Shown piece after piece: positions 14,291 through 17,840 of a DNA stretch of 17,840 nucleotides. The first letter of the stretch is position 1. Each line of letters begins with the position of its first letter. The stretch is from positions 1 through 17,840 of the forward strand of contig JBHHUB010000075.1 in assembly GCA_046753625.1 (NCBI GenBank). Reading direction: 5' to 3'. A program made the position numbers and the translations under genes. Source of the DNA: JADFOB01 sp046753625. Lineage in GTDB: Bacteria; Planctomycetota; Phycisphaerae; UBA1845. The notes beneath the pieces were generated by a model. It had not been told where the DNA came from and made no database searches. It was given only the letters and a program-made list of their open reading frames with translations.

Positions 14291-14607
14291 GAATCTTGAT
14301 CGTCAGAGCTTACGATGCCCAGGCTCCCACCGCATGTCGTTTACTTGTGGGCTTCCTTGGTTTGCAGGAAGCATTCATGCCCGGGCACCCGCGGTTCGGT
14401 GGGTCGGCATACATATTGGACGTTTCCGCCACTTGGCGAGCATCCTACTCGAACCAGTTCATCCCATCCAACCGCATCCTGAATGGGGGGACGCCTTGCC
14501 GCAAGCCGCGGCTCCGTCCCGTAATGTGTGGGGTCTGGTCCCTAACGGCCCAAGGCGTTTAGCCGGCACTGCGGTTGGCCGACGTAACGACCGGTGGTTC
14601 GTAATCA
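14291..14607 (+). other. divergent intergenic region
   Basis: This lies between the divergent MMPL and acidic coiled-coil genes. An 88-codon frame (14296-14562) exists but has no family resemblance or ribosome-binding site. A clean hairpin, gcttcct (14351-14357) with aggaagc (14366-14372), stands near the MMPL start. Promoters for both genes should lie here, but I cannot place a convincing pair of hexamers. Confidence 0.4.
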
Positions 14608-14726
14608 TGGTGGATCGAAGTGTTCAGAAAAGGCAAGCGATCAAGTCGGCCGAGGCGGTGGGTGGCGCCGCAGCCGGCGTCGAAATCGTACTTCGTCCCC
14701 CGAAATGGAACACTCGCAAGAGTTGA
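14608..14726 (+). CDS. possible 39-codon upstream ORF
   Basis: An ATG at 14608 opens 39 codons ending TGA at 14724-14726, one base before the GTG at 14728 that may start the long acidic ORF in the next frame. The product begins MVDRSVQKRQAIKSAEAVGG and ends WNTRKS. Its Ala/Gly/Val-rich middle looks more protein-like here than the same DNA in the long ORF's frame. It could be a leader peptide, the true N-terminus separated by a frameshift, or chance. Confidence 0.25.
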
Positions 14727-14727
14727 T

Positions 14728-16158
14728 GTGGCGAGCGCGTCGGCTCGGCGGTCACTTCGCAGTGAGCTCGAACTCCTGCGTCGCATCGCCAGGTGCCTAA
14801 GCCGCCCTCCGGCGGCCCGCACTTCGACGCCGCAGAACAAGTACAGCGATCACGATCGCCAAGAGCTCGCCACGATCGTGCGCGATGCGACCGACCCGAT
14901 CGTGCGGGAGATGATAGAGGTATTTGATCGAGAGCTTGGCGAAGTTCGAAAGGAAATCATGATGTCGGCCATCGATAACGAAGCCGAGAAAATCGCACAG
15001 GAAGTTTTGGAAAGCGGGGCGGCGGCGCTGGCGGACGACCAGGCAGTGACCGGCGACGATGCCGCGGCCGATTCGATCGAATCCGTCGAAAGCGCGCTCG
15101 CCGAGGCCGAGGCCGACCTGGCCGATGCTGTGGGTATTCTCCAAGAGGTAAGCGAAGACGTCGACATGGTGGCCGCGGCATGCGATGCAGGCGGCGCAGC
15201 CCTGCAGGATGAAGCCGCCCCCCCCGTAGCCGCCGAGACAGCGAGCTCCGATGACGGGCCGAAGGATGCGACTGCAGAAGCGACCGGGAACGTTCCGGAG
15301 GCGGCGCAGGCCGAATCTGAGGCCGACGCTCTGACGGCCGACCAGGATGAACCACCATGCGCACCCGACGCATGCCCGGCGGATGCTTTGGACGATGGCT
15401 CCGCTACCGCCTCCGAAGAGAACCCCGACGAGGTGGAAGCCGAGCGGCCGGACACCTCATGCCACGATGGCGACACGAGCACACCAACCGAAGCCGATGC
15501 ATCGAATGACCACACCGAAGATCCGCCCGCGCCTGTGGCGGATGAGGCCGTTGGCAACGCGGCATCCACGACAGAAGCCACCGAGACCGAGGTAGCCCCA
15601 GCCTCGCCCTGTGCGGAATGCGATGATGCCCACGCCACGTTCGATACGCCGACCGAGCCTGCCCCGTCACCGGCATCCGAGCCCAAGGCGGCGGCCGTGG
15701 CCGCACCACCGGCGGCAAAGCCCGAGTCTGTACCGCAGGCGGTCGCGCCGGATTCCGTCGCGAGCGATCCCACGCCCGAGCGAGCGAGTCAGGCCGTCCT
15801 GGAGATCGAGGCGGGGATTCGCAAGTTGACCGCATTGCTCAGCCATGAGGTGAACGACCAATGGAAGCAGGCGCGCGATGCGATGAGCGAAGTGATGGGC
15901 GCCAAGCAATCCATCGATGAATCCCTCGCGCAAGCGCAGGCCACGCTGGCGGAACTGAGCCGGGTCAAGGAAGAAGCCGGCATCGCACGTAGCGAGGCCG
16001 ACGTGGCTCGTCGAGAAGCGAGAATCTTTCGGCAAGACGCCGAACTGGCCAAAAAGCGTTGCGATTTCAGCGCAAAAGCCGCGGAACTGGCCGCCGACCA
16101 GGCCAGCGCCGAAGCAGCCGCAAAAATGTCGCGCGAGGCGTGCTCGCAACCCGCGTGA
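14728..16158 (+). CDS. long acidic, Ala-rich protein with C-terminal coiled coil
   Basis: Unknown function, and no family is recognised. From GTG 14728 it has 476 residues; the frame is open to a GTG at 14620 (512 residues), but that extra segment is Arg-rich and does not look coded. AAGAG (14718-14722) stands 5 bases before 14728. Three parts can be seen. Residues about 40-100 are helical (ELATIVRDATDPIVREMIEVF and following). Residues about 100-350 are a low-complexity Ala/Asp/Glu/Pro linker. Residues about 355-476 are a long coiled coil (VLEIEAGIRKLTALLSHEV; then SRVKEEAGIARSEADVARRE). The linker contains several cysteines, including CAPDAC and CAEC, which is unusual for a disordered segment. 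There is no signal peptide or membrane helix. A structural or scaffold role is plausible but unproven. The start codon is uncertain. Confidence 0.65.
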   Translation: MASASARRSLRSELELLRRIARCLSRPPAARTSTPQNKYSDHDRQELATIVRDATDPIVREMIEVFDRELGEVRKEIMMSAIDNEAEKIAQEVLESGAAALADDQAVTGDDAAADSIESVESALAEAEADLADAVGILQEVSEDVDMVAAACDAGGAALQDEAAPPVAAETASSDDGPKDATAEATGNVPEAAQAESEADALTADQDEPPCAPDACPADALDDGSATASEENPDEVEAERPDTSCHDGDTSTPTEADASNDHTEDPPAPVADEAVGNAASTTEATETEVAPASPCAECDDAHATFDTPTEPAPSPASEPKAAAVAAPPAAKPESVPQAVAPDSVASDPTPERASQAVLEIEAGIRKLTALLSHEVNDQWKQARDAMSEVMGAKQSIDESLAQAQATLAELSRVKEEAGIARSEADVARREARIFRQDAELAKKRCDFSAKAAELAADQASAEAAAKMSREACSQPA

Positions 16159-16206
16159 TCAGACTTTCCGCGCGCAATCTGCGATACTACAGCGTATTGT
16201 TCGCCG

Positions 16207-16223
16207 GCGCACCGGGCGTGCGC
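16207..16223 (+). terminator. hairpin after the coiled-coil gene
   Basis: Arms gcgcac (16207-16212) and gtgcgc (16218-16223) pair perfectly around a 5-base loop, 48 bases after the stop. No T-tract follows, so termination is tentative. Confidence 0.35.
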
Positions 16224-16235
16224 ACCACCGAACCG

Positions 16236-16245
16236 CCCCCCCCCC
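16236..16245 (+). repeat. C10 homopolymer tract
   Basis: Ten consecutive C residues end 8 bases before the -35 hexamer of the radical SAM promoter. Tracts of this length are prone to slippage. Confidence 0.85.
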
Positions 16246-16253
16246 GCCCCAGC

Positions 16254-16282
16254 TTGACTTTGGCCTGTGAAAAGGTTATGAA
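16254..16282 (+). promoter_or_regulatory. sigma70-type promoter of the radical SAM gene
   Basis: TTGACT (16254-16259), a 17-bp spacer, then TATGAA (16277-16282). The -35 matches five of six consensus bases, and the -10 four. Transcription would begin near 16289, about 50 bases before the ATG. Confidence 0.65.
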
Positions 16283-16337
16283 CCCTGCCTTGTGGCGCGG
16301 GAAATGACTCATGTCCAACTAACGGAACGGAGGCCGA

Positions 16338-17840
16338 ATGGAACTTCCCCGACGCGATGGTTCGGAAGCCTTTCTACCTGACGGCGCGTTTACCCAAGCA
16401 TTGGCCGATCTGCATGCGTGCCCCGGGCTCAGGTCGCTCCGCATTGCGATCGTCTACGCGTTCGATTTCAGAACGCGCATGCTCCCCTACTGGTATGCCG
16501 ACAAACGCATGGCGCCGTGTTCGGTGCGCACGCTGGGCGATGCGCTGCATGCGTGCGGCTGCGAGCATGTGCGCATCGTCTTGCAGCAATGGAACCCGCG
16601 ATTTAAGCCGAGTCAGGCCATTCTCGATGGTGCGCCCATCGATGTGCTGATGGTGTCCGCCATGCAGGTTCATGCCGAACCCGCCTTCGGACTGATTCGC
16701 GACGCCCATCGCCTCGGCGAAAACCGCCCGTTGATCCTCGCGGGCGGGCCTAAGGCCATTTACGAGCCGACCGACTTCCTCGAGTTGGGTGATCGGCCCG
16801 GCGTCGGCGCCGATTGCGTGGTCACGGGTGAGGCCTACGTGCTGCTCGATTTGCTCAAGACGCTCGTTCGGCATGGATTGGACCAACCCGATGCGAAACC
16901 CGGCCGCGCACGAGCGGCGTTCGACCGCGCCCGGGATAGCGGCGATATCGACTCGGTGGCCGGCCTCGTCTACATGGACCCGGCTTCAACGCCCGATCAG
17001 CCTCGCGCGGTCAACACGGGCGTGCAGCGCCTCCTGCAAAACCTCGATGAATTACCCCTGCCGGATGCGGGTTACCGCCTGCTTGAGCCGCCGCACCGCC
17101 GGACCACGCTGGCCGCGCGGCCATGCCCGGCGGACAAGGTCGGCAAGATTTCATTGATTTCGTCGGTCATTTCGACGCACGGTTGCAAGTTCAATTGCGG
17201 CTACTGCCCCATTCCCGCAGTCAACCAGCGGACCTGGCGTTACAAGAGCCCTCAGCGATTGGCCGAGGAAATCAAACACATTCACGAAAGCTTCGGCATC
17301 GTCGAATTCTTCAGCACGGACGACAACTTCTTCAACAACCGCGACACCGTCGTGGCCTTGATGACCGCCATGGCCGATGCCCGGCTTTCCGACGGATCGC
17401 CGCTCGGCGAGGCCATCCGGTTCTATACCGAGGCCACCGAGTTTGATGTCGTCAAGAACATCGACATCTTGCCTTTGTGTAAGCGCGGCGGCATGAGCGC
17501 CATCTGGTTCGGCATCGAAGATCTTTCGGCCGAATTGATCAACAAAGGGCAAAGCGGGGAAAAGACAGAGGTTCTGTTCGCGACGCTCAACGACATCGGT
17601 ATCGAGCCGATGGCGATGATGATGCACAACGACGATCAACCGCTGCACGCACCGAAGGGCGATTTGCGCGGCCTGTTGAATCAGGCACGCTACCTGTTCG
17701 ACAACGGAGCCGTTTCCTATCAGTGCACGAATCTTTCACCCGCGGTTGGCACGCGCTCGTTCGAGGAAATGGCCGATGAGGGACTGATCTACAAGAAGGT
17801 CGCCGGCGAGCTCGTGCCGCAGGCGTTTTTGGACGGCAAC
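16338..17840 (+). CDS. B12-binding-type radical SAM protein (3' end outside the window)
   Basis: The reading frame is open from ATG 16338 to the last base of the window (501 codons, no stop), so the gene is partial. GGAGG (16329-16333) precedes the start by 4 bases. The N-terminal ~230 residues look like a cobalamin-binding-type Rossmann domain, with DVLMVSAMQ (102-110), PLILAGGPKAIYEP (131-144) and DCVVTGEA (159-166), but lack the DxHxxG motif that binds B12 base-off. The radical SAM core follows, with the iron-sulfur cluster motif C283-x3-C287-x2-C290 inside STHGCKFNCGYCPIPA, then FFSTDDNFFNNR and GMSAIWFGIEDLS. This layout is typical of class B enzymes that act on tetrapyrroles, hopanoids or other lipids. 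The substrate cannot be predicted. It has its own promoter, preceded by a C10 tract. Confidence 0.93.
   Translation, partial: MELPRRDGSEAFLPDGAFTQALADLHACPGLRSLRIAIVYAFDFRTRMLPYWYADKRMAPCSVRTLGDALHACGCEHVRIVLQQWNPRFKPSQAILDGAPIDVLMVSAMQVHAEPAFGLIRDAHRLGENRPLILAGGPKAIYEPTDFLELGDRPGVGADCVVTGEAYVLLDLLKTLVRHGLDQPDAKPGRARAAFDRARDSGDIDSVAGLVYMDPASTPDQPRAVNTGVQRLLQNLDELPLPDAGYRLLEPPHRRTTLAARPCPADKVGKISLISSVISTHGCKFNCGYCPIPAVNQRTWRYKSPQRLAEEIKHIHESFGIVEFFSTDDNFFNNRDTVVALMTAMADARLSDGSPLGEAIRFYTEATEFDVVKNIDILPLCKRGGMSAIWFGIEDLSAELINKGQSGEKTEVLFATLNDIGIEPMAMMMHNDDQPLHAPKGDLRGLLNQARYLFDNGAVSYQCTNLSPAVGTRSFEEMADEGLIYKKVAGELVPQAFLDGN

Noticed and set aside
14296..14562. 88-codon plus-strand ORF between the MMPL and acidic genes
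   Set aside because: No ribosome-binding site, no conserved motif, and it occupies the region where divergent promoters should be.
14850..15773. 307-codon Ser/Ala-rich minus-strand ORF
   Set aside because: It is the reverse complement of the Ala/Asp/Glu linker, which gives Ser/Ala/Gly-rich antisense frames automatically.

Overview
The window looks like an ordinary chromosomal segment of a GC-rich bacterium, most probably a member of the Planctomycetota. That assignment is an inference. It rests on the style of the proteins (Arg-repeat and Asp/Glu-rich hypotheticals, a GroES-like paralogue without groEL, a radical SAM protein with a B12-type N-terminal domain), on short hairpin repeats of the gcaggctgaaagcctgc type between genes, and on loose operon structure with variable Shine-Dalgarno use. 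No phage, insertion sequence, CRISPR array or rRNA is visible.

Layout from left to right. A tRNA-Gly(GCC) at the left edge is followed by a 6-phosphofructokinase gene and a 49-codon ORF that overlaps its stop by ATGA. A PfkB-family sugar kinase follows, behind a promoter region with an 11-bp-spaced direct repeat resembling a Pho box. A 437-bp intergenic region holds several REP-like hairpins. Next come thpR (RNA 2',3'-cyclic phosphodiesterase) and recA, probably one operon, then a GT4 glycosyltransferase. This converges, one base apart, on two minus-strand genes: an Arg-repeat protein and a strongly acidic small protein. After these come a bacterial-PH-domain membrane protein and a three-gene plus-strand run of GroES-like protein, BtpA/SgcQ-family protein and S66 LD-carboxypeptidase. 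A small winged-helix-type protein with its own promoter and a possible operator converges on rnpA across a strong shared hairpin. rnpA lies downstream of a large MMPL/RND exporter gene on the same strand, with no rpmH between them. Divergent from the exporter is a long acidic, Ala-rich coiled-coil protein. The window ends inside a radical SAM gene that has a clear promoter and remains open at the right edge.

Functionally this is housekeeping (glycolysis, recombination, RNA processing, tRNA) mixed with envelope genes (glycosyltransferase, MMPL exporter, LD-carboxypeptidase, PH-domain membrane protein) and several uncharacterised proteins. I found no convincing new multi-gene system. The points most worth following up are the orphan GroES-like/BtpA/S66 run, the oppositely charged protein pair, the repeat cluster bounded by an 11-bp direct repeat, the missing rpmH, the Pho-box-like site, and RecA's basic tail.
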